DNA of 64,000 nucleotides, from the NCBI RefSeq assembly GCF_000006565.2, contig NC_031467.1, positions 1,507,613 to 1,571,612 of the forward strand, in the 5' to 3' direction. Origin of the DNA: Toxoplasma gondii ME49. Lineage: Eukaryota; Apicomplexa; Conoidasida; Eucoccidiorida; Sarcocystidae. The notes under the pieces are model-generated. The model was not told the DNA's origin. It saw nothing but the letters and a program-made list of their open reading frames with translations, and did not search any database. Positions 1-12,085 of the stretch are shown here, one piece after another (within the stretch, counting starts at the first letter, position 1; each line of letters opens with the position of its first letter). Both the position numbers and the translations under genes were made by a program.

Positions 1-873
1 CCTCCCGCGTTCCTCTGCAGGGGCGCGCTGCGCCCCGAAGCCGCAGGCGTCCCTGCCTTCCCCCTTTTTTCCTTTGATCCCCTCCTCGTTATCCTGGGCG
101 CTCCGCGTCTCTGCCTTGGGCGCTTTCGGAGGCGAAGAAATAAGGAAAAAACGCTCAGCGAGGGTTCTCGACTTCTTTAGAGAGACGTCCGGCGCCTCCT
201 GCGAGACGCGAATCGACGCCTCCTTGACAGGTGAAGCGACGACATGTTCCAGCACACGGCTACCTGCAGACCGAACTTCGCCTGCCAGAGCCGCCTCAGT
301 CCTCGGCGATTCCTCGGTCTGCGAACCAGACAGAGCGTGTGTGAGGGATGCCACGTCGGGTCGGGACTGGTGTCCGGCGCCCGCAGCAAGTTGCCAGCCG
401 TTTTGCTCAGGTCTTTTCTCTGGAAGGAAATGCCCTCTGGATGCCAAGCTCCTCTCGGCGTCCTGTGGGGCGGGACTGATGCTGCGGACCGTCCCTAAAA
501 AAGGGCGAGCCGAGGCAGGCGACAAATGATCTCCCTTCACCTGCGGCGCCTTGTGTTCTGTGGTGAAAGGATTTCCCCAAACAGAAGAAGTCGAGAAGGA
601 AGGAAACGAGGGCGTGGAACAAATGGGGTCCTGAGGCGTGCTGGAGTAGTGTAGCGCATAAGGCACAGAAGGTGCAGAAGGAGCCGGGAGCGGAGACGAG
701 GGGGAGGTCATAGGCGAGTAAGACTGACCTGGCCAACATGTGGAAGAGCTCCCCACGCAGTGCGGAGGAACAGAAGAAACTACGGAAGGACGACTGGCCC
801 TTTCCCCACGATGCATGCGCTCCCGGTCCCGACCTCGGGACTCCACAGTGGTAGGCCACTGAGGCGAATACAT
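1..873 (-). CDS. Partial unrecognised protein, 5' part, runs off the left edge
   Basis: A continuous frame of 291 codons begins with ATG at 873-871 and stays open to base 1, so the C-terminus lies outside the window. An in-frame TAA sits about 20 bases upstream of the ATG, which supports this start. A pyrimidine-rich stretch ending in CAG directly before the ATG (about 877-895) could be the acceptor of a 5' UTR intron. The product is low in complexity: Ser/Pro-rich in its first third (for example SPMTSPSSPLPAPSAPS), then more charged, with a basic stretch near the edge (GIKGKKGEGR). There is no signal peptide, membrane segment or recognisable domain. An internal CTGCAG|GTAGCC near 255 could be a splice donor, so the last 80 codons are less certain. 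Function is unknown. It is divergent from the gene starting at 3301. Confidence 0.55.
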   Translation of the reverse strand, partial: MYSPQWPTTVESRGRDRERMHRGERASRPSVVSSVPPHCVGSSSTCWPGQSYSPMTSPSSPLPAPSAPSVPYALHYSSTPQDPICSTPSFPSFSTSSVWGNPFTTEHKAPQVKGDHLSPASARPFLGTVRSISPAPQDAERSLASRGHFLPEKRPEQNGWQLAAGAGHQSRPDVASLTHALSGSQTEESPRTEAALAGEVRSAGSRVLEHVVASPVKEASIRVSQEAPDVSLKKSRTLAERFFLISSPPKAPKAETRSAQDNEEGIKGKKGEGRDACGFGAQRAPAEERGR

Positions 874-3300
874 CGCTGACAAAGGAAGTTAGAAGAAGCA
901 AAAACGCGGCTTGCCTATACAAAAATGTGCGAGTGAAAGAGCTACCCCAATCAAACGGAATTACCCGTCATCCGTCGCCGCAGAAAAACGATGCAAGGAT
1001 ATACATATATATATATATATATATATGGCTATGACAAACGAGAAACTGTTTCGTTTCCTCTCGCTCTCAGTATGTCCAGTCGACTAGGATTTAAGGTGCA
1101 CAATTTGAATTCTAAAATAGCGCTTCTACAGAGAATATAACAAGAGACGCGGCAGACTCTTCCAGGCAAAGATTCAGTGGGCGTGAGAAGGCGGGACGAC
1201 TTGGGAACAAGGTGGAGGTCAAGCGTTGACGCTGAAGCCTCCACACCGGCAAAAGGGAAGAAAGTGAGGAAACCCCCAGAGGAGGTACAGGAGAAAGTTC
1301 GAGGGAAACCCTTCGTAGACACTATAAAGTCCGGTTGAGGACGGGGCTGAAACGCAGCGGCGAAGAGAAAGGCGAGCACGGGACGAGAAAGACGGCACAC
1401 AAAAGAAGAGAGTCAAAGAGGCGACAAAAAAGCAGCGAGAACCTTTGGAAATCTTAGGAGAGAAAGAGAAAAAGAGGCACGAAACTAGAGCGTCAAACGC
1501 GTTTCAGATGCGCGTGACTTCGCGAGTCGGTTAGACCGAAGAAACACACCGACAGGCGGGGGCAAACCCTGAGGAAAACACACCAAAGAAAAGGCAGAGA
1601 CGCGAGAGGGAAAGAGGCGGACCAACAACCGATGAAAACACGGAAAAGGTTTCTGCTTCTGGAGCGCCTCGAAAGCATGTTGGGCCAGCTAGATGGCGGC
1701 ATGGATAAACCGACCACCGGAATTTCTCTCTGCGTCATCAAATGAGAATCCGCGCAAATATTTTTCGCCTTTTCCCTGTCAGAGCTTTACTGGGTGTGCT
1801 CTCTTTCTTCTCGAAAACGAGGCTGCGACGGTTTGTTTCCAGCGGCGACCAGAGAGATACGTAGTAGACAGTTGTCGATTGAGGACGGCTCTTCCCGGCG
1901 TTTCGTTCCCTGGGAAACTGGCGCATTGAGGCGAATAATATTGACGATTTCCACGCACACAATCCCTAGTGAGTAAACACGACAAAAGAGAGAATGCAAG
2001 ACCTCTTAAACGACGGAAAACGCAGGCACGGACGCAGCGAGAGTAGGAATCCTATAGGAAGCCGCTCTGAAGAACCGCTGGGAAGCTAGCCCTTTTGCCA
2101 CGACCATCGACCAAAAACATCGTCCCGGTTTCGACGCGGGTCTTTTCAGTAAAAAACCGGTGAGACAAGAAGTCTCTCTTTGGGAGTTTCCTCTCCCAAG
2201 CGCAGAAAGCAGCTTTCCAGAGAACAGATCAATTTTCTCGCTCTCTGGATTTTCCGCAGCGACGAGGAACCCGAGAAAGAACCACGAGAAAGGCAGAGCG
2301 CGCTTGACTCTTGAGGTTCCCGCGCGCACTCGGGCGCGAGGGGGGAGACAGAGTAACAAGGAAGGCAGGGAAACTTTTTGGAGGCGTTCTTCGGGAAGCA
2401 AGAAGCAGCGAGACGGTCTCTCTGCTTCAGTTTGCCTTAAAAGACAGAAAGAAGGAAGAAACTGCGACGCAGATCAAAACGCACGGAGAAGAAGCCTCGC
2501 GCGCAGGCACACTCGAACCTAAATCCGCGCCGCAGGCTCGAGCGTGACGGCAGCGGGACATCTGGAGGTTTCGCGACAAGACACGTTGCCGCCTTTCATT
2601 CTCTCTGTGTTGCCTTTTAGCTAGGCACTTCTTCGCGCTCCGAACAGCTCGGAAGATCACGGAAATGAGTGCGGAAGACAAACAGTGAACGGACAAAGAG
2701 CAAAAACCAGACTGTCGGGGACTCTCCGTCGTCTAGGACAGCCTAGACCGCAAAGGACGCCGCGCTTCAAGACGTCTGCCGGGCACCTCGAGAGCACGAT
2801 AATCGCAGAAAAGAAGCCAGAGCCCGCGCTTAACACTTTCTCGTGTTGGGAGTAACTGCGGCTGCTCTTTTAAACAAAGAGTAGCGCGAGCTTCTCCGCA
2901 GCGGTCGAGCGCGCGGCGCGGCGCAGGGGGAGCGGGCGAGAACCGACTCTGCGGAAAAACTGGACCGACAAGGCGCAGCGCGGCGGAGCAACTTTACGCA
3001 GAGGAGCTGAAGGAAAGAACCTGCAGTCGTTTCTTCCTGATCCACGATGCAGACTTCAAAATAGTTTTTTGGTTGGAAATATCGGGGTGGCGCTTTTGCT
3101 GTGGTCGTCGGTCCGAACTCGTGTGCTAGGAGGGAGAGGTATACAGAGGCAGGAGACCCCCAGGCGCAAAGGTCTCCTCCTCGCTGCTCTGCAAAGAGAG
3201 CAGAGTAGAGAAGAGATTAAAGGAAAGCTTTGACTGAGTCGAAAAAAACGCCGAAGGGACGAGGAAGAGTGAACGGGCGAGAAACATCGCGGGAGTCAAT
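874..3300. promoter_or_regulatory. Divergent intergenic region between the left-edge gene and the 3301 gene
   Basis: No frame here looks coding; the short open frames lack ATG or have no protein-like composition. The interval must hold the promoters and 5' leaders of both flanking genes. It contains a (TA)n run at 1005-1026. Two copies of the heptamer AGAGACG (1143-1149 and 1596-1602) fit the WGAGACG motif described in Toxoplasma promoters. The heptamer is short and also occurs in coding DNA here, so its role is only suggested. Confidence 0.4.
1005..1026. repeat. (TA)n microsatellite
   Basis: About 11 TA units in the divergent intergenic region. This is the only long TA run in the window outside an intron. 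Confidence 0.9.
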
Positions 3301-6300
3301 ATGGCTGCCGCGTCATCACAGCCAACGCCTCTGACCTCAACTCACGGTGCGTCTTCTTCTGCGTGTCTCTGCTCTTCTTCCTGCTGCTCCCGGCGCTGTC
3401 GATCCTCCCGGGCTCCAACACACACTTTCCTCCGCCTTCTACATACGTTTCTGCTCTTTCTCCCCGATTGCTTGCGTGCCGTTTCTTTCCAACGTGACGC
3501 ATGCGCCTCCTGTCTCCTTTTCCACTGCTCTGCCACTAAAAATGGAACTCCAGTTCGACGCAGAGCTGCCTCGGCTGCAAACTCGCGCCCTTCCTGCTGC
3601 CTCATCCTGGATTCAACCTGCCCTCGTTAGTCCTCATCATCGGCCCTGTCTTCGCCCCCGTGTCGCTCGGCGCGCTTCCCCTGCGTCGCCTTCTTCCTCT
3701 TCTCGAGTCTCTTCTTCCTCTTCGTCTTTCTCCTCTTGCTCATCTTCTTCCTCTGCTGCGGAGCATTCCAGGTGCTGTCGTGTCTGTCAAAGCTACCTAG
3801 GAGGTGGAGGGAGAGGTGAGGCGCTGCACCTGCCGCTGCGTGGACAGCGGCCTGTACCTCTTGCCCTCGAAAAACGTTTAGACGACCTCGCGATCATTTT
3901 TTTCATCAACGGCTGTCTTCGCGGATCCGGTGAAGACCCAGCAGAGGAACAAGGCTTCTCTCGACCGCAAGACAGGAAGCGAACTCGCCGGACTTGTCGC
4001 GATGCGCCTTACCCGAATGACCATCACTCATTTTCAGTCGCGGCTTCTTTCTCACCATCCACATGCTCTCCTTCTTCTTCTTGCGGCTGGGCGCGAGCTG
4101 CCGACGGAGAGGCGTCAGGTCTGGCGTCTCGCAGAGTGTGGGAAGAGGCCAGCGCAAGCGGCGACTTGAGGGGGGGTCCGGCTGGGTGCCATTCAGCATC
4201 TGCTGCGCATCCAGAGCCGTCGGAAGATGAGTTGCTCGCGGTCTACTCCGAAGGCTTCTCTGCTCTGTTCGCTTCCGCCGGCCCTTTCTCAAAACACGGG
4301 GAGGCAGAGGAAGAATGTTTTTCGGGGCAAGACAAGGATCGCAGCCTTCCTTGTCCCCGCGGCTTGTCTGCGTTAAACGCTTGCTGTTTCCACCGTTTCT
4401 TCCCCTCCTGTCAGACCCGCGCATGCGCCTCTTCGCCCCGATGGTGCAGCTCGAGTCGCTGTCGAGTTGGAGAGGAAAGCAAAGAAGGAAACGCGTCTTC
4501 GTATGATGCACCCGAGGCCTGCACACTCGTTTCTCTCTCCTCCGCGGTCGGCTGCTCGTGCTCTTCCTCTTCTCCTTTTTCTTTGTCGCCGCCCTGTGGG
4601 TCTCGCGCACTTCTTCTGCTTCACCGAGAATTCGCAAAGACGCCCGCGGGGGTCTTGGCGTGGCACCGCTTGCAGGCGTCGCTGCTGCGCGCCTCCCAGT
4701 CTCTGGCCTCCTTCTTCTCTATGCTGACAGAGGCCTTCTGTCTGCTCCAGAAATCGAGCTCCCGGCACCGTTGGCCTCCCTTGGTCCGCGCGTGGCTGCT
4801 GCCGCTGAGTCGCTGCGGCCCGCTGCCTCTGGAGAGGAGCGAGCAACGAAGGAAGGCGAAACGTGAGAGACAGACGAAGCGCGAGCGGGAGAAGCCGGAC
4901 GAGGAAGCCGAAGAGTGTGGGCGCGAAGGCGGCGCATGCAGGGTAGAGAGAGACAGAACGGCGACGCCCAAAGAACCGATGGGGGGATCAATGAAGGCGC
5001 GCGACAGCATCTGGAGACATCGTTCGCTCTCCGCTTTCTCTTGGTCGCGCCAAGGCTGCACTTTCGCAGGTAGGTCCAGCGATGTGCCATCGTTCCTCCA
5101 GGTATCCACCCCGGCTCTTCTTTTTTACCTTTCCTCCGTTTCCGTCGTGACTTCAACTACACGTTCGGCTGCACGTTTTCCTCGCAAAAGATGTTGCTTT
5201 ATACACTTCGTGTCTCCCTTTGCCTTGTCGCCTTGCCTTTCATCTTCTTAGCCACGCCCATGTGGATCGGGGGACCTCAGCCCTTGGCGAGTTCTCCCCT
5301 GGCCTACGTGCGAACCTTCGGAGGCTGTTCTAGACACTGCCTGCTTGCGCCGAATGCACTATCCCACACCGTGTTTCCTCGATCGGCAAACCGTTTTAAA
5401 AGATCTGTGGCTGGTGTCGCCTTCCACCGCTTATCTGACTGTCTCGTCGCCCTAGAGGCGCTGGAAGAACCACGCTGCCTTCTGGAGCTTCCCGCTTTGT
5501 GCTGGACGCGCGTCAGGGCCGCGACGACAGAACGTCGTACTCTGTACCCAAGTGATCGCTCCCCACTGACTACATGTCGAGTCGCGAGTTGTTGACGTTT
5601 CCTGCTGGTCGGAACTCACCCGACAGTGAATGTCGCTACCTTCGGACCGTTCGAGTTGCAGCCGCCGTAAATAGATGACCTTCGGATACTCGAAGCTCGA
5701 ATCTCAGATGGTCGTCCTAGCGTAATAAGGCGTGACCGAGTGCGAACAGAGCACTGGTTCTGAGAATAAAAATGTTGTTCCGCCGCTGCGTCCTCTTGGC
5801 TGCAGACTGGGTTGCCGACGCGTTGGGTCCACTGGCGAGGGAGGTGGCGACGAACTTCCACGTGGTTTTTCAGCTGCAGGGTCTCCTGCAGTTCCTTCTT
5901 CCGCCCTTCCCGGCGAGGAGCAGGCGCGTCTCTTTCCCTCCAAAGTCTCTGCCAGGTCGTCCGCCGTTTCGGCCTTCTTCGCCCCCTCCCGAGGTGCCGA
6001 CGCACGTCTGTAGCCTCGCGGCTTCGTCCATCGGCCGCGCTTCTCTCGCCGTTTCTTTCTCGCCTGGGTACACGGCTCAGCTGGAAGAGGTCCCGAACGG
6101 CCTCAGATCCTCACTGGCCGCCATTCGCGAGGCCGCATGCGTCGGCGACGCGGAAGCTGTCGCGGGAGCCACGCTGTCTTCGCTCCCTTTCGCGGCTTCC
6201 GAGGCAGGCGCAGGGCTGGAGCCTGGGCTGGACGCGGGCCTACTGCCCCCGACCGCCGTCGCGCTTCTAGGGTGGTTCTTTCCCGAAGAGGAGGACAAAG

Positions 6301-9300
6301 AAAAGCAACTTGCCAGCGGACAGATGCTGCAGAGAGCCACCTTGCTCCGACTGAAATTCTTCATCAAACGACTGCGCTCTGCCTTACAGGCGGGACGCCT
6401 CAGAGAGGCTTCTCGTCTGGCTCGGTAGGCTCAGAGACACAAAAAAATGCAGAAAGCAACAAGCCTACAGACGCAGGCAGAAAAATAGGGCCATCCATGT
6501 TGATAAGATGGAAAAACGAGACCCTGAAGCCACGCGAATGCATATGCGTTCATGTGTATGCATATATCTACATCTGCATAAATGGTCATGCACACTGTCT
6601 ATGTGGATCTGAGTCCTCTGCTTGCAGATGCGGTTCCCAGATGTGGCAGTGTTTTTTTCTGCTTCGTCTTTGTTGGAATTCTGGCCTCTTTCCTTTCTCT
6701 TTTTACGTTCTCTGCCCCCTTTTCGGCTAGCACATGTTCCGCGGCCATGTCGAAGTTTGCTTGGTAGGTTTCGACGTTTTTTTTCGGAGGTGGATGCCTT
6801 GGATGTCTCCTGACTTTCTCTGTTGTGTGTGCAGTCGAGCTTTCCATTCCTGTCCGTCGTACGGCGGCGAGCTGATGCATGCGACGGCCTTGAGTCTGAT
6901 CGCTGTTCAGGAGGGGGACCCGGTGCACGCGCTTCGCCTCCTTTCTTTCGCTTTTTCTCGGGGCTCTCTCCTCCTGTCGCTGTCTGTGTCCTCGGCTGAG
7001 GCGAGTTCGGGGGAGAAGGGCGAGACAAAAGAAGAGGACGCTTCAAGGGGAGCCGCCGGTCTCCGCGTCACCGATGGGAGCTTCTTGTCGTGTCTTTTGT
7101 CCTCGATTCCTCTCTCGAGAGAAGCCACCCAGGGCCTGCTGGGCGGCAGAGAGACGCGGACCCAAGGCGCATTTTTCCTGTCCAGTGACAAAGACCCGGT
7201 TTCCCCCTCCGCTCTGTGTCTCTACGTCATCGGTTTTCTGAGTCTGCGAATTGCTCGACTCCTCATCTCCTTCCCCGACCTGCTGTCCCTCCTCACTTGC
7301 GACCCAGTGGACACACTGTTCTCTCTCTATCCCCCCACTGCCTCTCCCGTGCCCCTTCCGGGCCTGCGGCTCCCCTTTTTCCGGTGCCTGCGCGCCCCAC
7401 AAGCTGGCGAAGAGAGCGGACAAGAGGCAGAGAATCCAGGCCTGCGTGGAAGCGACAGCAGCGTCTCCTCCGCTACTCCGTCTGGTGCGGGTGTCTCCGT
7501 TTCGGCTTCTGTTTTCTCGCGGGCAGGGGAAGGAAGAGCAAAGACAGAGGCCGAAGGAAGCGACGAAGTTTCTGGAGTCAGCGCGCAATCCGCTCTTGGA
7601 GGAGCTGGCGCTCGACTTCGGCCTGCAGAGTCGCCTCTGTCCCGCAGGAGCCTTCTCTCTCCTCCGCAGAGACAGACAACCAGACTGCCCTGTGCTTACT
7701 CTGCAACGGGAGAAGAACAGGCGGCGGTGACCACGGGGGCGAGCGACAGACGGGGCTTTGGCGAGCCTCCCACAGAGGGCGGAGCGACACGGGGGGGCCT
7801 TCTGTGGGCGACTTCACTGTCGCGCTTCACCGAGGAGTTAGGTTCCACCAGAACCGGAGAGACTGTCCGGCCTGCAAAGAAGAAAAGAGTGAACGGAGGT
7901 AACAACTTCTTCGGCGAGCCGAAGGAAAGGACGAGTCTGCGGCAGTCCTCCTGTATTCCAGACTCACAAAAGCCGTTTCTTCTTCATGACGAGGGAGATC
8001 AAGGACACAGGAGAGTCTTTTGTAGCGCGGTCCGGAAACTCTCGGCGAGGCGTCCACTCGACGCAGACAGTTCCTTCTCTTTGGATTCTCTTTTCGATCA
8101 CGGGACCCTCGTGTCTCCGTCCTCGTCTCCGTGCACTCCGTCACTGAATTCTTCTCTTCCAGTCTTTTTCTGCCACGCTCGATCTCTCTACGAAAGCAGA
8201 CCGAGCGAAGAACGGGGGGCGGTCGTCGGCGTAGGCTACAACAGCCTCCAGACGTCCTCGCTTGAGGCGTTTCTGTCGCATGCGCGGAAGAGAATGAAGC
8301 GGCGACGAGACGAAGAGCGAGGACTCATGCAAAGAGCGGCGGCAGAGCGAGAAGACGGGAGAAGCAGGCAATCTCGAGGCCCCCGGCGGTCGTTGGATCG
8401 CCTCGGAGAAGACTCGGAGACGGACGAAGGCGGCAGCGACCAGGACGAGGCCTGGTCTAGCGGAAAGAGGCAGAGACAGAGGGCTCGAGCCGTTTTGCTG
8501 GGGGCTGCCTGGACAGCGGCAAAAGAGAACGCGCGAGGGAACGCGGAGGACTGGAGCAAGTTGATGCCGTCGGACAAACCCTCTGTTTTTCGCGCCTTTG
8601 GTCCGGAGACGAAGGAGAGTCTTGCGGCTTCTTCACCTTCGGTCTCTCGCTCTACCGGCATTCTTGGAATTTTAGCCAGCAATCTCTTCTTGACGCTCGC
8701 CCTGCGGTGCTGTGAACTGCTGAACCTTCCTCGTTTTGTACAGGCTTCGCCTTCTCTCCTCCAGGACGTCGCTGACCAGCAGTCGCTGCAGGCTTCTTCT
8801 CGCTTTCCGTCTTTTTCTTCATTTTGCCGATCGCCTTCTCGGACCTCCACGCATGCGTTCTCCTGTCGGCCTTCGTGCCCTCAGGGGTCCAGCTCGCTTC
8901 TTCTTCTCTGCCGGCAGTTGCACTTGAAATGCCTGGTAGCATGCCTCGTCTCGGCCTGGAGACAGAGCGAGAGGGAGGCAGAGGCGGCAAGAAGAAGAGA
9001 GAACAGAAGAGACGCCAGGCGTCCTTCCCACCGAGAAGAAGACGAAGAGGAAGAAGCGTACGCTCTCTCTGCACCGAAACAGTTCCTGGGTCTCGGTTCC
9101 GAAACAGATCTTCTGCATGAGGTTCTTTCCCTTATGTCAGCCTTTGTCCAAGGGAGCGGGCGGAACAGAGAGACTCCGGAGTCTCCTGCAGACTGCGGAC
9201 CTAGCGAAAGACAAGAACAAGGCTTCTTCATGCAGCGTAGCACTTTCTGGGCGGCTGTCCGCTCGGCGAACCTCAGCGACCAAGAAGGCTGGGATATCTT

Positions 9301-12085
9301 GGCGCTTCTATGTGCCACTCTATCGGCAGACGGCGAGGGAGACGGAGAGGCGCGAGACCGCGAATCTCCCGTCTGCGTCCAACAATACAGAAAAGCAGAA
9401 GCTGGGATGCGACGAGACTTCTGCGCTCTTCGCCGTCTGTTGTTTCAAAGAGAAGCTGCGTTGAAATCTCGGACGAGTCGAGGAGGCAGTTGGAACCGAC
9501 AACCGGGCGAAGCAGAAACAGTGACCGACTGTGGAGCACTTACAAGTGACGCATGCAGAGAGGACGAAAGAACCGCGAGAGACAAGTCGAAGAACGGGCG
9601 AGACGTCGATGCGCTCGCTCAGGAAGCAGCAGAGACTGTCGCATTGGAACACCAGCAAGGAGGAAGAGAGCAAGGAGAGGAAGGAGATGCAAGTGTGTTG
9701 AGTACAGGGAAGAGGTATCCCTTTCGACGGTGCGATGTCGTCCAAGCTCTCCACGCTCAAGCAGCCTATCGGCTGTCGGTGATGGCAGGAGCAGCCAGTG
9801 AAATCCCCTTGGATTCCTTCTTGCAGAATTTGCCCGTCTCCTTCTTTTTGTCTCAGACTGGCGCGCCGCGAGCGATGGTGGCGAGCGGGGGAACGCTGGG
9901 TCTGGAGGAGGGGCGACGGTCGAGTGCGGAGGGCCAGGGAGAAGCCGAGGAGCAGACGAAACACAAATGGCTGTTGGAAGAGTTTATTCTCGCTGCGGAT
10001 AGAGAAGCGGAAGCTGTGTTCTCTGCTGGTTTGCCGGCGAGTTTGAACGAATACTGGGGGACCGGGCCGGACTCTTCCGGTTTCACTGCCTATGAGGACG
10101 AGAGAGAAAACATTTTCACCTTCTTGCAAGACTTCCCCACTCTTCAGCAGCTCCTCTCTCTTGCAGGTGCAAAGCATGGAGAGGACTGCGAAGAAGAGGA
10201 GCGAGACGGCGCGAGAGACGAGTTGTTCATTGCAGCAGATCTCCGCCTCCTCCTCATTCTTGTCCATCTCCGGAACTTGTCCCCCATCCGTCACCTTCTT
10301 CTTCGTCTCGACGACTCCGTAGCGAGACTGCAGGCGAAGCGCGGCATGGGGAGACGCGGGCCGGCGATTGCAAGTCGTGGAGAAATTTGTTTTGTCAAGG
10401 GAATGACTCTCGCCTTCCTCGCAGGCGCAGAGAAGAGACGCATGCGAGAGAGGCTGGACAGCGAGAACGGCGCCCCCGGCCCGAGCAAGAAGAGCAAGCA
10501 CATCAGACAAGTTTGGATGCCGGCGCGCACAGACAAAGGAGAGAAACACCCGAACGCGGAGGTCCGGCGAACATCTCTGCGGCCTTGGTCGGCGTCTCCG
10601 GCCGTCGGGTCAAGAAGGAAGCTGACTCTGCCCTTTCCGCTGTCTGGACAGCCGTGCGCGGGGAACTCTGTGTCGTTTTCTCCTCGCGGTCGCGGCCAAT
10701 GCTGCGGCGCGAGTGAGGCCAAGAAGCGGAGTTTGTCGGCGCAGACGAAAGGCGACGGGGCGCATGGGTCGCCCGCGTCTGCTCTCTCTGTCGTCTCTTC
10801 GTGTTTCGCGGCCTCGCTGTCAAACACTCCGAAGCGGCTCCGCAGATGTCTCTCCCCCTACCACCGCCAGGCGTCTCTCGAGAGAAACGAGGAGCGACTC
10901 GAAGACGAGGCAGAGACCGAAGGCGGAGCAGGGACAAGGCAGCGAGCCACGGAGGAGGCAACGTCGTCGCAGACTCGAAAAACGCAAAATGGCACAGGCT
11001 GCTGTCAGGGTGACCAGGCAGCTGCCCTGCTTGCTTGCGAGGACGAGGCGGGGGCGGGAAAGGCGGAGGGCGAAACTGGGGAAGCGCCCGATGGAACGGA
11101 GACGGACCAGGAAGGTTTCTTCGAGATGCATGCACGGAATCAGAGAGACGACCGCCTGCGCTCGGTCAATGCAACGCCTGCGCACCCAGTCGGCCTCTCC
11201 AGCACTCGCGACTCCGACATGTTTTCTCCTCTCTCGGCTGCTTCTTCCGCTTCTCGTGCTTCCTCTCTCTCGTCCCTGGCGCGCCCCCGCCATCTCGGAT
11301 CGCTCGCTGCTGGGGCTTCGCAGGAGGCTTTCTGGCCTCTGAGAGGCGCCCAGGTGAAGCGGGCCGTAGGCTCGGGAGCTGCGGAGGAGCGCGGTGACTT
11401 TTCGCGGTGGAGCTCTTCCTCTGCTTCCTGGAGAGACTCAGAGGATTCTTCCTGCGTCGCCGCCTGGCAAGAAGAAGGCGACGAGAGGGCCGACGCGACC
11501 AAGCGAGGATCGGGCGATTTATTGGGACTCGGTCTCTCACTTCTGCCTCGAGACCCGTTGTGTGAGGCGAGGCGGCTCGGGGAACGAGGTACGCAAGCCG
11601 AGCAGAGTGTCATCAGGAGAGAGACAGAGATGTCCCTTCTCCTGTTGCATGCGCGCCTGCACTTAGAGCGGGCTCTGAGCATCTGGAGAACTCAAGGATT
11701 CTCCGTGGGAGTGTTTGGAGGTTACCAGCAGCGCGCATGGGTGAAGGATGCCTACTGCGTTCTCTTGGCTGCATGTGGCCAGGAAAGGCGTCTGCTGGAG
11801 AAACTCGCTGAACACGGAGGCGCAGGTTCATCTTTCTCCTCTCTTGGGGTGAGATGGGTGGCGAAGGCGATGGCAGGAGGCACTCAAACATGCGAAGGAA
11901 ATCAGCCAACAGGGGGCTGCGAGAGTCACGAAGGCCTCGAAGAAAAGTATAAAATCAAAGAAGTCCTCGCACATCAACTCGAAAGGGTGAAGGAGCATAT
12001 CTTTTTCTACAGAACGAAACTGGCGGAGGCATCCGACCCTCACTTTCAGTTCTCCCGTGTTTTTCGCGATCAACGCGCGAATTAA
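3301..12085 (+). CDS. Large unrecognised protein, about 2400 residues
   Basis: Preferred exons: 3301-3346, 3801-5069, 5806-6424 and 6835-12085 (TAA), giving 2394 aa; phases agree at all three introns. The first exon encodes MAAASSQPTPLTSTHG before a GTGCGT donor, and the following intron is rich in pyrimidines. An alternative start is ATG 3542 (AAAAATGG context) with no first intron, giving 2465 aa. The last exon is one 5.25-kb frame. I do not recognise the protein. It alternates hydrophobic helical stretches (around 4615-4750, 5806-5880, 6330-6420, 6850-6960 and near 11640-11820) with long Ser/Arg/Glu-rich low-complexity linkers, a pattern like a helical-repeat scaffold with parasite-type insertions. 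No signal peptide or clear membrane segment is seen. The exact 5' exons between 3801 and 4300 are uncertain because another frame there also looks protein-like. The C-terminus (QRAN then TAA) could be extended by an unrecognised 3' exon. Confidence 0.72.

Noticed and set aside
9320..10549. 409-codon antisense open frame
   Set aside because: It lies wholly opposite the 6835-12085 exon, has basic/Ser-rich shadow composition and no domain. It is open because of codon bias on the coding strand.
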